From the NCBI GenBank assembly GCA_016705245.1, contig JADIYM010000039.1:62001-126000 (forward strand): DNA of 64,000 nt. The letters run 5' to 3'. The notes beneath the pieces are model-generated. The model was not told where the DNA came from, searched no databases, and saw only the letters and a list, made by a program, of their open reading frames with translations. The first letter of the stretch is position 1. Each line of letters begins with the position of its first letter. Made by a program: the position numbers and the translations under genes. Positions 51,706-60,600 of the stretch are shown here, piece by piece. This DNA is from Blastocatellia bacterium (lineage in GTDB: Bacteria > Acidobacteriota > Blastocatellia > UBA7656 > JADIYM01).

Positions 51706-52620
51706 ATGACACCGACAGCGGAGAGCACTCGGACTGATCGGCGTTCCGGAGCTCGATTCTGGGTGCTGCGCATTCTCAGGCTCGCGGTTTTATCCTACGT
51801 GGCAGTGCTCGGATTCCTTTACGTGGCGCAGTCGTGGCTGATCTTCCCGGGTCGGTTGTCGCAGGGGCGCGCCGCGGCCCAGGTTGCACCTGGGAATCGG
51901 GCCGAGCTCGTGCATCTCACCACGGCTGGCGGGGACGCGGTGGTCGCGCTGTTCGGAGGGGCCCTCGACATGCGGGGCCTGCCCGTTTCAGATCCCGGGG
52001 CAAGGCCGACACTGCTGTTCTTCTACGGAAATGGGGACTGCCTTGCGAACAACGTCACGCTCTTCGAGGACTTTCGCCGGCGTGGCATCAACGTTGCGAT
52101 CGCCGAGTACACCGGATTCGGCATGAGTGGAGGGAAACCGGGCGAGATCGGCTGCCGTGAGACGGCCGAGGTCGTCTTCGATCACCTGGCGTCGCGACCG
52201 GACGTCGATGCCGGTCGTATCTTTGCGGCGGGCTGGTCGTTGGGCTCGGGCGTTGCCGTGGATCTGGCGGGTCGGCGCCGTGTCGCAGGAATCGTCACGT
52301 TCAGCGCGTTCACGAGTCTGGTGGACATGGCGCAGCGGACATACCCTTTCATTCCCGTGTCTTGGCTCCTGTCACACCGGTTCGAAAGTGAAGCCAAGCT
52401 GCGACAACTCACGTGTCCGGTCTTTCTCGCGCACGGGACATCGGATCGCATGATTCCGTACTCGATGTCGGAACGCCTCGCGGCAGCGGCAACGGGCCCC
52501 GTCACGTTCGTGCCGGTCGAAGGCGCGAATCACGACGATCTGTTCGTGACTGGCGGTCCGAAATTGCTCGAGGCCGTCGTCCGCTTCCTCACCGAGACCT
52601 CGGCGCGCGGAGTCCAGTAG
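51706..52620 (+). CDS. Membrane-anchored alpha/beta hydrolase
   Basis: 304 residues. An N-terminal hydrophobic anchor (ILRLAVLSYVAVLGFLYVAQSWLIF) is followed by an alpha/beta hydrolase core: oxyanion region TLLFFYGNGDCLANN, nucleophile elbow AAGWSLGSGVAV, acid HGTSDRMIPY and catalytic His in EGANHDDLF. The layout resembles the bacterial ABHD13/BEM46-like family. It starts 26 nt after the PLD-FHA gene on the same strand. The substrate (lipid, ester or peptide) cannot be predicted. Confidence 0.85.
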   Translation: MTPTAESTRTDRRSGARFWVLRILRLAVLSYVAVLGFLYVAQSWLIFPGRLSQGRAAAQVAPGNRAELVHLTTAGGDAVVALFGGALDMRGLPVSDPGARPTLLFFYGNGDCLANNVTLFEDFRRRGINVAIAEYTGFGMSGGKPGEIGCRETAEVVFDHLASRPDVDAGRIFAAGWSLGSGVAVDLAGRRRVAGIVTFSAFTSLVDMAQRTYPFIPVSWLLSHRFESEAKLRQLTCPVFLAHGTSDRMIPYSMSERLAAAATGPVTFVPVEGANHDDLFVTGGPKLLEAVVRFLTETSARGVQ

Positions 52621-52657
52621 GGGACGACCAAATCGCACGGCCTCGACGGGCCGCTGG

Positions 52658-52793
52658 TCCCGCGGTCGGCCCCTCGCTACGCTCGGGGTTCTGGGCCAAT
52701 CGGTTGCCGATGCTGACGTCCCGTCAAAACAAGCCGCGTCCGACCCAGAACCCCGAGCGTAGCGATGGGCCGACCGCAGGATCGACGGGCGCG
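52658..52793. repeat. Family D inverted repeat pair
   Basis: Unit with core CCCCTCGCTACGCTCGGGG near 52662-52697 and its complement near 52741-52778. Little else lies in the gap between the hydrolase gene and atpC. Confidence 0.8.
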
Positions 52794-52895
52794 AGGGGCA
52801 TCTGATCGCTACCGACGTGACGACAGCGCAGCGATCGCGTGTCATCGCGAACTCTTTGTTGAGCCAGGCGACGAGCTCACCACCGTTGGGCGGTC

Positions 52896-53309
52896 CTACT
52901 TCTTCTTCGCAGCCTCGAGGCGAGCGGCGGCGCGTGCCAGCGCGCGAGTCGCGGCGTCGGCGTCGACCTCGGGATCGGTGAGCGATTGCGACACGAGCTT
53001 TTCGGCCCGGTCACGCGCCCTGATGGCGCGCTCGACGTCGATTTCGGTCGGGTTTTCGGCAACTTCCGCCAGCACGCGGACCTGGTTGGGAAGGACTTCG
53101 ACGAAACCTTCGGCAATCACGATCTGGTGCGTCGCGCCGCCCTGTACGTAGCTCAGGAGCCCTGCCGGCTTGAGCTGCGAGATCAGGGGACTGTGACCCG
53201 GCAGGATACCGAGCTCGCCGTCGAGGCCCGGAATCTGAACGGATTCGACCTGAGCGTCCACGAGATGGCGCTCCGGGGTGACGATCTCCAAACGAAGGGT
53301 ATCGGCCAT
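52896..53309 (-). CDS. atpC: ATP synthase epsilon subunit
   Basis: 137 residues. The central-stalk epsilon subunit couples rotation to the catalytic head and can inhibit ATP hydrolysis. The beta-sandwich domain (LEIVTPERHLVDAQVESVQIPGLDGELGILPGHSPLISQL) is followed by helices rich in Ala/Arg/Glu. It lies downstream of atpD (78-nt gap), and the two form a beta-epsilon operon without the other F-ATPase genes. Confidence 0.95.
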   Translation of the reverse strand: MADTLRLEIVTPERHLVDAQVESVQIPGLDGELGILPGHSPLISQLKPAGLLSYVQGGATHQIVIAEGFVEVLPNQVRVLAEVAENPTEIDVERAIRARDRAEKLVSQSLTDPEVDADAATRALARAAARLEAAKKK

Positions 53310-53387
53310 ATGCGAAGTGATGTCCGTTCAGTTGTCGGCACCGCGGCAGGCACATTCGAGCCGCCGCGATGCCGTCCGGTTTCGCGT

Positions 53388-54842
53388 CTAGGCCTTGGCG
53401 GCCATCTTCTCGGCCTTCTCGTAGACTTCTTCGATACCGCCGACGAGGTAGAAGGCCTGTTCCGGGATGTCGTCCATTTCGCCGTCGAGAATCTTTCGGA
53501 AGCCCTTGATCGTGTCGGCGATCGACACGAGGCGTCCCTCCAGACCCGTGAACTGAGCGGCGACGAAGAACGGCTGCGAGAGGAACTTCTGGATCTTGCG
53601 GGCTCGCGAGACGACGAGTCGATCGTCCTCCGAGAGCTCGTCGATACCGAGAATTGCGATGATGTCCTGCAGATCGCGGTAACGCTGCAGGGTACGCTTC
53701 ACGTCCTGCGCCGTGTCGTAGTGCAATTCGCCCACGATGCGCGGCGAAAGAATCGTCGAGGACGACGCCAGCGGATCGACGGCCGGGTAGATGCCGAGCT
53801 CGGCGATCTGGCGAGAGAGCGCCGTGACGGCGTCAAGGTGAGCAAAGGTCGTGGCGGGCGCCGGATCGGTGTAGTCGTCGGCTGGGACGTACACCGCCTG
53901 GAACGAGGTGATCGAGCCCTTCTTCGTCGATGTGATGCGCTCCTGCAGCAGTCCCATCTCGTTGGCGAGCGTCGGCTGGTAGCCGACCGCCGAAGGCATA
54001 CGGCCGAGAAGTGCCGAAACCTCGGAACCGGCCTGCGAGAAGCGGAAGATGTTGTCGATGAAGAGAAGCACGTCCTGGCCCTCTTCGTCGCGGAAGTACT
54101 CGGCGACGGTCAGACCGGTCAATGCGACGCGCATGCGCGCTCCGGGCGGCTCCGTCATCTGGCCGTAGATCAGCGCGGCCTTCGACTTCTCGTGATCTCC
54201 CGGGACGATGACGCCCGACTCAGACATTTCGTGCCAGAGGTCATTTCCCTCGCGCGTGCGCTCGCCGACGCCCGCGAACACCGAGAACCCGCCGTGATGT
54301 TTGGCAACGTTGTTGATCAGCTCCATGATCAGCACCGTCTTGCCGACGCCAGCACCGCCGAAGAGGCCGATCTTTCCGCCCTTTAGGAACGGCTGGACGA
54401 GGTCGATGACCTTGATGCCCGTTTCGAGCATCTCCTGCCGGGTCGACTGGTCTTCGAAAGACGGAGCCGGACGATGAATCGGGTACCGGATGTCGGAAGC
54501 CACGGGACCGAGGTTGTCGACGGGTTCGCCGATGACGTTGATGACCCGTCCCAGCGTCCCGCGACCGACCGGCGTCGTGATGGGCGAGCCGGTGTCGATC
54601 GCCTTCATGCCTCGAACGATGCCCTCGGTGGCTTCCATGGCGACCGTGCGAACTCGGCCTTCACCGAGATGCTGCTCGACCTCGACGATGAGCTCGATGG
54701 GCTCGGGCACGTTGAAGCCCTCGCTCGTCACGCGCAGCGCCTGATAGATCGGCGGCAGGTACTGCTCGCCGAACTCGACGTCGATGACGGGGCCGATGAT
54801 CTGAATGACCTTGCCGACTTTCGCATTCGGACTGCTGGACAT
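53388..54842 (-). CDS. atpD: ATP synthase subunit beta
   Basis: Catalytic F1 subunit. 484 residues, usual length. P-loop GLFGGAGVGKTVLIMEL, GVGERTREGNDLWHEM with the catalytic Glu region, LLFIDNIFRFSQAGSEVSALLGRMPSAVGYQPTLA, and DDYTDPAPATTFAHLDAV, all intact. Only atpC follows. The genes for alpha, gamma, delta and the Fo subunits are absent here, so the ATP synthase is encoded in at least two places. A weak -10-like TATCTT lies upstream. Confidence 0.97.
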   Translation of the reverse strand: MSSSPNAKVGKVIQIIGPVIDVEFGEQYLPPIYQALRVTSEGFNVPEPIELIVEVEQHLGEGRVRTVAMEATEGIVRGMKAIDTGSPITTPVGRGTLGRVINVIGEPVDNLGPVASDIRYPIHRPAPSFEDQSTRQEMLETGIKVIDLVQPFLKGGKIGLFGGAGVGKTVLIMELINNVAKHHGGFSVFAGVGERTREGNDLWHEMSESGVIVPGDHEKSKAALIYGQMTEPPGARMRVALTGLTVAEYFRDEEGQDVLLFIDNIFRFSQAGSEVSALLGRMPSAVGYQPTLANEMGLLQERITSTKKGSITSFQAVYVPADDYTDPAPATTFAHLDAVTALSRQIAELGIYPAVDPLASSSTILSPRIVGELHYDTAQDVKRTLQRYRDLQDIIAILGIDELSEDDRLVVSRARKIQKFLSQPFFVAAQFTGLEGRLVSIADTIKGFRKILDGEMDDIPEQAFYLVGGIEEVYEKAEKMAAKA

Positions 54843-55143
54843 ACTCGGTTCGTCTCCTCAGGAAGTTCTCCCGGCCACTCCATCAACGTGGTGCACGCGG
54901 CTCTGGGAACGCTCGTATTGTGAAGCTCGCGAAGATAGCACAGTCCGGAAGGCTATTGCCAGAAATTTCACAAGGTGCGGGATGCTTACAGGTTGGGCGG
55001 GCGGAAGAGATTGAAAGGGCTGGAGATAGCGCCGTCACGTATCCCCGGTGAGCGTGCGAGAGACTCCAACTTTGGGGGAGTTTCTCGCAGAGGCGCTGTG
55101 GGACCGCAGAGGCGCTGGATTGTCCGGCAGTCGGGGTGTCGGG
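54843..55143. other. Intergenic region upstream of atpD
   Basis: About 300 nt without a gene. Contains the atpD leader and a degenerate single-arm family B-like repeat (TCTCGCAGAGGCG near 55083, CGCAGAGGCG near 55105). Confidence 0.5.
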
Positions 55144-55323
55144 TTATGCCTCGTGAGCCTTGGTGTAGGACCCGAGCTTGTGCCGACGGACAGCGTGCAG
55201 AACGGCGACTTTGGTGATGCCGAGCAGTCGGCTTGCCGCCGCCATGTTTCCCCTCGAGCGGGTGAGCGCTTCGACGAGCATCCAGCGCTCGAGACTGGCC
55301 TTCGCTTCCCGCCAGTTCGGCAT
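55144..55323 (-). CDS. Small Fis-type helix-turn-helix protein, possibly truncated or frameshifted
   Basis: 59 residues from ATG 55323: MPNWREAKASLERWMLVEAL, then RSRGNMAAASRLLGITKVAVLHAVRRHKL, the HTH_8 domain that ends Fis and sigma54 activators. The preceding frame stays open for ~40 codons without a good start. A different frame from ATG 55423 (MSKHATPSKHV) may be the true N-terminus joined by a frameshift. It may be a stand-alone DNA-binding protein or the remnant of a response regulator. No confident partner gene. Confidence 0.5.
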   Translation of the reverse strand: MPNWREAKASLERWMLVEALTRSRGNMAAASRLLGITKVAVLHAVRRHKLGSYTKAHEA

Positions 55324-55885
55324 CGGATCGGCCCCAATTGCGAATCGTGGATGGCTCGAACCGATGGCGCCGCTGCGGCCTATACGGGTCGACGTGCTTC
55401 GAAGGAGTGGCGTGCTTAGACATGGTGAGCGCAGTCTAGCGGCGTAGCGTCATTTGGGCAAGCAATAGTTGATTGATAGATACGTCAGAGGCTTTTGGTT
55501 ATGCATCAGGTCAGCACTCACGAGTTAGCCAGCAAAGTCTTTCAACGACGGGCAGTGACGACGCAAGCGAAGAAGTTTCTATCGGGTGAAAGGGGAACCC
55601 GCTCGCTCGCGGTACTGATACTGGCCGGACGTCGAGAGTGTACTGAAATGGCCGCCGGAGGATCGTACCTGGAGGAAACGAAAGCTGTCGGGAACCGCTA
55701 TCGTGAATGATCCTCACGGACTCGCCTGGACGGCAGGATCAGTACCGCGAGCGGCAGCGAGCGGGTTAAACGTGATCAACGCAGTGCTCTGATTCCGCGA
55801 CGACCCGCTCGCTATCGCTCGCGGTTCTGATGCTCTACGAATGCCGACAATTCTGGGATTCGACGATCGTCGATCGCCGACCACC
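55324..55885. other. Non-coding stretch with family D repeats
   Basis: About 560 nt. A relatively AT-rich patch (55445-55500) precedes family D repeat copies. The reading frame 55495-55710 lacks protein-like composition and was not called. Confidence 0.55.
55585..55832. repeat. Family D repeats (three copies, mixed orientation)
   Basis: CCCGCTCGCT...CGCGGTACTGA-type units near 55595-55617 and 55803-55830, and a complementary unit near 55738-55766. The core is GAGCGGCAGCGAGCGGG, related to the copies at 47777. Confidence 0.7.
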
Positions 55886-56629
55886 CTAGAACGGAAAGAG
55901 AATTCCCTTGTCCTTGAGCCGCATGAATTTCGCATCGGAGAATCGATAGAGGCGCGCCGGACGATGTACGCCATCCATCTTGGTCTCGCCCGTCGGCTGG
56001 ATGATTTCGAGCGACAGGATCTTCTTGCGGAAGTTCCGCTTGTCGAGCTGCTTGCCCAGAATGATCTCGTAGACGTTCTGCAGCTCGGTGAGCGTGAACT
56101 GCTCGGGAAGTAGCTGGAATCCGACGGTCGTGTATTCGAGCTTGTTGCGCAATCGCTCTATCGCGTACTCCACGATCCGGTCGTGGTCGAACGCGAGCTT
56201 CGGCAAGTCCGTCACGCTGAACCAGCCGGCGTCGGCGGCATCGGCGGACGCGTGGAGCATCTGCCGGTCCGAGGCGATGATCGCGAAATAGGCGACCGTG
56301 ATGACCCGCGTCCGCGGGTCACGACCGGGGTCACCGAACGTGTAGAGCTGCTCGAGATAAATGTCACGAACGCCGGTCTCTTCGAGCAGCTCGCGTCGTG
56401 CAGAGTCCTCGAGCGATTCGTCCTTGCGAACGAACCCTCCCGGTAGTGCCCAGCTTCCCTGGAATGGCGGCTCGCCGCGCTCGATGAGCAGGAGCTTGAG
56501 CATCCGGTCGCGCACCGTGAAAATCACGAGGTCGACGGTGACGTTCTGCCGCTCGAACTTCGCCGGATCGTATTTGTCGGGCGCCGCTCCTTCACCCGGA
56601 GCCAGCCCATCGAATCTCCGCTTCGTCAT
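55886..56629 (-). CDS. Nudix hydrolase with C-terminal winged helix (NrtR-like)
   Basis: 247 residues from ATG 56629 (MTKRRFDGLAPGEG). The Nudix domain keeps a complete catalytic box, GGFVRKDESLEDSARRELLEETGV. The C-terminal ~70 residues (LTELQNVYEIILGKQLDKRNFRKKIL) form a winged-helix domain as in NrtR, the ADP-ribose-responsive regulator of NAD genes. With an intact Nudix box it may hydrolyse ADP-ribose, regulate, or both. A nicotinamidase gene lies immediately upstream on the same strand, 19 nt away, supporting a role in NAD recycling. Confidence 0.85.
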   Translation of the reverse strand: MTKRRFDGLAPGEGAAPDKYDPAKFERQNVTVDLVIFTVRDRMLKLLLIERGEPPFQGSWALPGGFVRKDESLEDSARRELLEETGVRDIYLEQLYTFGDPGRDPRTRVITVAYFAIIASDRQMLHASADAADAGWFSVTDLPKLAFDHDRIVEYAIERLRNKLEYTTVGFQLLPEQFTLTELQNVYEIILGKQLDKRNFRKKILSLEIIQPTGETKMDGVHRPARLYRFSDAKFMRLKDKGILFPF

Positions 56630-56648
56630 AGGTTGGTCGTCTGCAGTC

Positions 56649-57251
56649 TCAGGCCGACGCCCGATCGGCGACGACTTCATCAGTGGTAGCGAGGGTGACA
56701 CCGGCGCGTCCGAACGCCTCGAGCGCCGCCCGGCTGCCTTCCGCCGTTACTCCCGCAATCGCGTCCACAACGACGGTGACGGGAATCGCACGTGCGACGA
56801 GGCCTTCGACGGCCTGCCGCACACAGTAGTCGGTCGCGACACCATACACGACAGCTCTTGCCGGAGCGAACCGGTCTAGGTAGGCGTCGACCGCGGGGTT
56901 GCTGAACATCGAGAACGTCACTTTCTCGACGATCGTCTGCGGCGGCTGTTCGGCCGGCAGACCGTCGCCGCTGACCGGAACTATCACGGGAGCCTCGACC
57001 AGGGTCTCGGCGAGCTTGCGCTGGCCCTTCGAGCCCGCGAGGCAGTGAGGCGGGAACTGGGCGAATTCAGGATCGTCCGGACCGTGCGCGTCGGCTGACG
57101 AGAGAATCGGAATGCCCTCCCGCTCGGCGAAATCCGTTAGCCGACGAAGCGAATCGACGAGTGACTCGGCGCAAGGCACCGACAGCTTTCCATCGGAATC
57201 GATGAAATCGTGCTGCGTATCGATGTCGACGAACAGTAGTGCAGCGTTCAC
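56649..57251 (-). CDS. pncA: Nicotinamidase / isochorismatase-family hydrolase
   Basis: 200 residues. Converts nicotinamide to nicotinate for NAD salvage. The catalytic triad is visible: Asp in FVDIDTQHDFI, Lys in VEKVTFSMF, Cys in GVATDYCVRQAVEGL. HGPDDPEF carries a possible metal-site His. GTG 57251 follows GGAGG at good distance and fits better than the ATG at 57275. It is transcribed with the NrtR-like gene. The isochorismatase superfamily has other amidases, but context favours nicotinamide. Confidence 0.88.
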   Translation of the reverse strand: MNAALLFVDIDTQHDFIDSDGKLSVPCAESLVDSLRRLTDFAEREGIPILSSADAHGPDDPEFAQFPPHCLAGSKGQRKLAETLVEAPVIVPVSGDGLPAEQPPQTIVEKVTFSMFSNPAVDAYLDRFAPARAVVYGVATDYCVRQAVEGLVARAIPVTVVVDAIAGVTAEGSRAALEAFGRAGVTLATTDEVVADRASA

Positions 57252-57377
57252 GGGAGACCTCCAGTCATCCGACACGAGGCGTGGAGACCCGTGTGGCGCC
57301 CCAGATGCGACGCGCCGCCATCTTGCACTCGCGGCCCTGCGTTGTCGAGATTCGCATTCAATGGTTTCGGAGTCGCC

Positions 57378-58997
57378 TCACGCGTCGCCGCCACGCGCGA
57401 GATCGCTCGAGGGACGCACGGCGACGGTCTTGAAGCGCTGAAGTCGAACGAGTCCGGGAGAAGCTCCGCGCGGTTTGCCGACGAACTTTCGCTCCGTGTA
57501 TCGAACGTCGACGAGCGCATCGTCTTTCGCCTGGCTGAAGTAGGCCGCGAGCTGCGCGGCTTCGAGCAGCGTTCTGTGTGGCACGTCGCCGCGTTTCAGC
57601 AACTTGACGACCACGTGCGAGCCTGGATAGTCGGCGGCGTGAAGCCATATGTCTGACGGTCGGGCAATCTTGAAGGTCAACTCGTCGTTCGCGGCACTGG
57701 TTCGACCGACGAGGATCTCGTACCCGTCGGACGAAACGAATCGACGCGCACCACGAACCGTCCGAGACGACTCGGAACTCCGCCCACGATCTCGCACTGG
57801 TGACCGGCTAATGCCGAGGATCTTGTCGAGACGCGAGCTCAGTGCTTCGACTGTCGACGTCGAGTCGGCACGCTCCAGCTCGCCGGACAAGCCGTCGAGG
57901 GCCGCGATGCGCGACTCGAGCGTCGGACGCCGCGCTTCGACGGCTTCGCGAGTGCGCTTTGCCTTGCGATGGCGGGAAAAGAGTTGGTCGGCGACGGCCT
58001 GCGGCGTGACGCCGCGGTCGGCTTCGACAAAGACTTCGCGCTGATCGTCGGAGTAGTAGTCGGTAATCGCGTAACCGCCGTCGACGTTTCGCGCGGTCGT
58101 GTGCTGGGCGAGCAGGCACTCGGCGAGTTCTCGAAATCGCTCGGCGCCCTCCGTGGCCCGCACGTCATCCGTCATTGCCGCGAGCGCACGCACGTCGCGT
58201 TCGCGCGAGACGCGGAGCCGCTGCGCCACGGCACGCGACCGGGCCGCAAGGGCCTCCGAATCACCACGGTCGCGCCACCACGCGTCAGCAGCTTCGCTCG
58301 GATCCCGGAACTGCTCTACTTCGGCGTCCGACATTGAATGTAGCCGAATGGTCGATAGCGTTCGCCGGCCCGAAGGCTCGCGATAGAGAAGGAACGGGCC
58401 CCCGGTGGAAGCCAGATCGTGGTCGAGCGACGCCTGCGCCTCGCGCTGGCCCATGGCCTCTGACCGAACTGCAAGCTCTCGCTCGAGGGTTCGAGAACGC
58501 CCTGGACCGCGACCGAGAGGAGGCGTGTAGACGTCTCCGACTCTCGAAATCCCCGATGCGGGTTCGTTCATTGTTGAAACGATCCGTCCGTCGGCGTCGA
58601 CGAGCACGATGTTCGACGATCGTCCCGTCAGCTCGATGACGAGCTCTTGCCGCGCGATCTCGCCCGACGCTGCGAAACCGCGACACTCGAGCGTGACGAC
58701 GCGGTCCGCTTCCGGTTTGCGGACAGCCTCGACGCGGGCGCCGCGCAGTCGCTTGCGAAGTAGTGCTCCGAAGGCCAGTTCGCCGCTCGTGTTCGGCTCG
58801 AGATCGGACACGGACCTGAGCGCCAGAAACGTCGCCGGAGCATCGGGGCGGACCGAGATGACCAGGAGGCGTCCGTCGGCCATTCGGAAGTCGACGGCAA
58901 GCACCGTCGCCGATGGCTGCCAGATGCGGCCAATCGACGCGCCGGTGAGCGACGGCCTCGCCGCGTCGACTACGGCCTGCAAGAACCGATTGTCCAT
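57378..58997 (-). CDS. rqcH: NFACT-family ribosome quality-control protein
   Basis: 539 residues. RqcH binds stalled large ribosomal subunits and adds alanine tails to incomplete chains, marking them for degradation. The N-terminal NFACT-N region, coiled-coil (ESRIAALDGLSGELERADS region and Arg/Glu-rich helices), and the NFACT-R domain with DIWLHAADYPGSHVVVKL are visible. Older annotation calls it fibronectin-binding protein A. Stands alone on the minus strand between pncA and an RDD gene. The start MDNRFLQAVVDAARPSL agrees with the family. Confidence 0.9.
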   Translation of the reverse strand: MDNRFLQAVVDAARPSLTGASIGRIWQPSATVLAVDFRMADGRLLVISVRPDAPATFLALRSVSDLEPNTSGELAFGALLRKRLRGARVEAVRKPEADRVVTLECRGFAASGEIARQELVIELTGRSSNIVLVDADGRIVSTMNEPASGISRVGDVYTPPLGRGPGRSRTLERELAVRSEAMGQREAQASLDHDLASTGGPFLLYREPSGRRTLSTIRLHSMSDAEVEQFRDPSEAADAWWRDRGDSEALAARSRAVAQRLRVSRERDVRALAAMTDDVRATEGAERFRELAECLLAQHTTARNVDGGYAITDYYSDDQREVFVEADRGVTPQAVADQLFSRHRKAKRTREAVEARRPTLESRIAALDGLSGELERADSTSTVEALSSRLDKILGISRSPVRDRGRSSESSRTVRGARRFVSSDGYEILVGRTSAANDELTFKIARPSDIWLHAADYPGSHVVVKLLKRGDVPHRTLLEAAQLAAYFSQAKDDALVDVRYTERKFVGKPRGASPGLVRLQRFKTVAVRPSSDLARGGDA

Positions 58998-59024
58998 CGC
59001 CTCACCGCCGAGGAGACGGCGCCG

Positions 59025-60080
59025 CTATTCGCGAACGACGCGCGTGCCCGACAGCAGGTCGTGCAATCCACAGCGGTCGCGATTCGCAAAGACCCAGGCG
59101 AACCCGAGGCCGGCCGGGAGGGCAGCCGCCACATAGCCGGTCGCGCGAAGGAACAGGGCGCGCGGCGTCGGATCGTTGCCGTCTTCGTCGACGACCCGCA
59201 GGCCGCCGACCATCATCCCGATCGTCCGGCCGCCAATCGAGAACATCGCGAGCAGGTAGAAGGCAGCGAGCAGAGAAAGCGTCGCCCCAAGCAACAAGAG
59301 CACCGGCGTCTGACGGAAGTCTCCGTTGATTGCCCAGGTGGTCGCGACAAACGGAATAGATACGAGCACATAGACGCCGACGTCGATCAGTCCCGCGAGC
59401 GCCCTCGCTGCGATCGAAGCGCGTTCGGCAGCAGGCCCCGACGGAAGGGCGGCCTGCGCGACGATGGCGTTCGGGTCGAAGAATTCGTCTTCAAGGCCCT
59501 CCAGCAATTCGGCGGGATCGAAGAGCTCTTCGCGAACGGGCATCGTCGCCACCAGCGCGTTGCGCGCGGGTTCGACTGCGGCAAGTGCCGAAGACTGTTG
59601 CATCGGGTGTGAATGCGTCGACGGCTGTGGCGAGGGCAGCGACGCAACGCGAGCCGCTGCCGCCGAGCCGCGACGGCCAATCGGCGTCGGCTGCGGCATC
59701 GCGTTCGCGGACGCACGGCGGAGCCGATCGAGCGCCGCGGCTACGATAGGGTTCGCGTGCTCTTCGCGAAGTTGCTGCGACGTTTCCTCGAGGGCCTCGG
59801 TAGTCGGCTCGGGCTCGGGCGCATGAGTCGAGGCTCGACGGGCGGCCGTCGCTTCACCGACCATGGCTTCCATGGAGCGGCGCGCCTTGATGGCCCGAAC
59901 CTTCTCATTGAGCTCGATCCGCCAATCGGGCAATGATGCCCGCGTCGGTCGCTGTGAAGGGAACTCGATGAGTGTCGAAGAGGTCTCAACTCCGGGTGCG
60001 CGCTCTGGCGCGACACGCCCGCAGCGACTGCATCGGCTGAGCGTGTCCGGGTAGACGTGGCTGCAGACAGGACACTTCAT
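59025..60080 (-). CDS. RDD-family membrane protein with zinc ribbon
   Basis: 351 residues. A zinc ribbon (CPVCSHVYPDTLSRCSRCG) opens the protein, then a long Ala/Glu/Pro-rich linker (~30-225) of low complexity, then an RDD domain: RALAGLIDVGVYVLVSIPFVATTW, AFYLLAMFSIGGRTIGMMVGGLRVVDEDG and HDLLSGTRVVRE, with about four helices. RDD proteins may be transporters or transport-related; few are characterised. A promoter TTGACC-17-TAGGAT on the minus strand (60152-60180) precedes it. It ends 28 nt before the start of rqcH. Confidence 0.82.
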   Translation of the reverse strand: MKCPVCSHVYPDTLSRCSRCGRVAPERAPGVETSSTLIEFPSQRPTRASLPDWRIELNEKVRAIKARRSMEAMVGEATAARRASTHAPEPEPTTEALEETSQQLREEHANPIVAAALDRLRRASANAMPQPTPIGRRGSAAAARVASLPSPQPSTHSHPMQQSSALAAVEPARNALVATMPVREELFDPAELLEGLEDEFFDPNAIVAQAALPSGPAAERASIAARALAGLIDVGVYVLVSIPFVATTWAINGDFRQTPVLLLLGATLSLLAAFYLLAMFSIGGRTIGMMVGGLRVVDEDGNDPTPRALFLRATGYVAAALPAGLGFAWVFANRDRCGLHDLLSGTRVVRE

Positions 60081-60151
60081 ACAAGTGGTTCCTCGAACGT
60101 GCGCACCAGACTTTGACTTAACTTGAAGCTTGGGGACCTAAAGAGGCCCCG

Positions 60152-60180
60152 ATCCTACCAAAATGACCCATGCCGGTCAA
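60152..60180 (-). promoter_or_regulatory. Promoter of the RDD gene (TTGACC - 17 nt - TAGGAT)
   Basis: On the minus strand, -35 TTGACC at 60175-60180 and -10 TAGGAT at 60152-60157, spacer 17 nt. The leader to ATG 60080 is about 65 nt. Confidence 0.6.
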
Positions 60181-60369
60181 CAATCTTGTTCGTGAGCCAT
60201 CGGGTCCTGAAATGCCCCGGATTGTCTGCGTCTATAGGGCGTCAGAAGTACCTGTGCGGGATGTCCCGTGTCAGTCGAGCGCGTCACTCAACGGAGGTTT
60301 CCCGTCCAGCTGCAGCGGTCGGACCGACTACTTTGTGACGAAGCTCACAAGTGCTTGAAAAAAATAGGG

Positions 60370-60397
60370 TTGACAGTCCGACTTTTTTGGCTAGAAT
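60370..60397 (+). promoter_or_regulatory. Sigma70 promoter (TTGACA - 16 nt - TAGAAT)
   Basis: -35 TTGACA at 60370-60375, -10 TAGAAT at 60392-60397 in an AT-rich patch. It faces a non-coding stretch that folds into the RNA described next. Confidence 0.68.
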
Positions 60398-60403
60398 CCG
60401 CCG

Positions 60404-60600
60404 CAGAGAAAGCGAAGACATCAACCTGGTCGCATCCCCGTACTCAGGAATTGAATTCGCGGACTCGCAATCGCATAGTCACCCACCCTTACCAGCCGGG
60501 CCTAAACAGAGTCGCCCCCCGATTCTGCAAAGCTCGGCTGGTATGCATTTGGGGGTGAATGTCCCCAGAAACTGAGTATCTGACCTTTGCGACTTCGCGC
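60404..60600 (+). ncRNA. Candidate 6S-like regulatory RNA
   Basis: Downstream of a strong promoter the sequence folds by eye into one long hairpin. Closing helices: GCGAAG 60412-60417/CTTCGC 60593-60598, GGTC 60428-60431/GACC 60582-60585, TACTCAG 60441-60447/CTGAGTA 60572-60578. A large central bubble follows (60448-60489 and 60544-60571); its 3' strand has a small hairpin GGGG/CCCC (60552-60566). The apical part is TACCAGCCGGGC 60490-60501/GCTCGGCTGGTA 60532-60543 and CAGAGTCG 60507-60514/CGATTCTG 60520-60527 with a 5-nt loop. Size (~197 nt) and plan match 6S RNA, which binds sigma70 RNA polymerase. No covariance search was possible. Confidence 0.5.

Noticed and set aside
55495..55710. A 71-codon gene
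   Set aside because: Overlaps a family D repeat copy, has no ribosome site and no recognisable fold.
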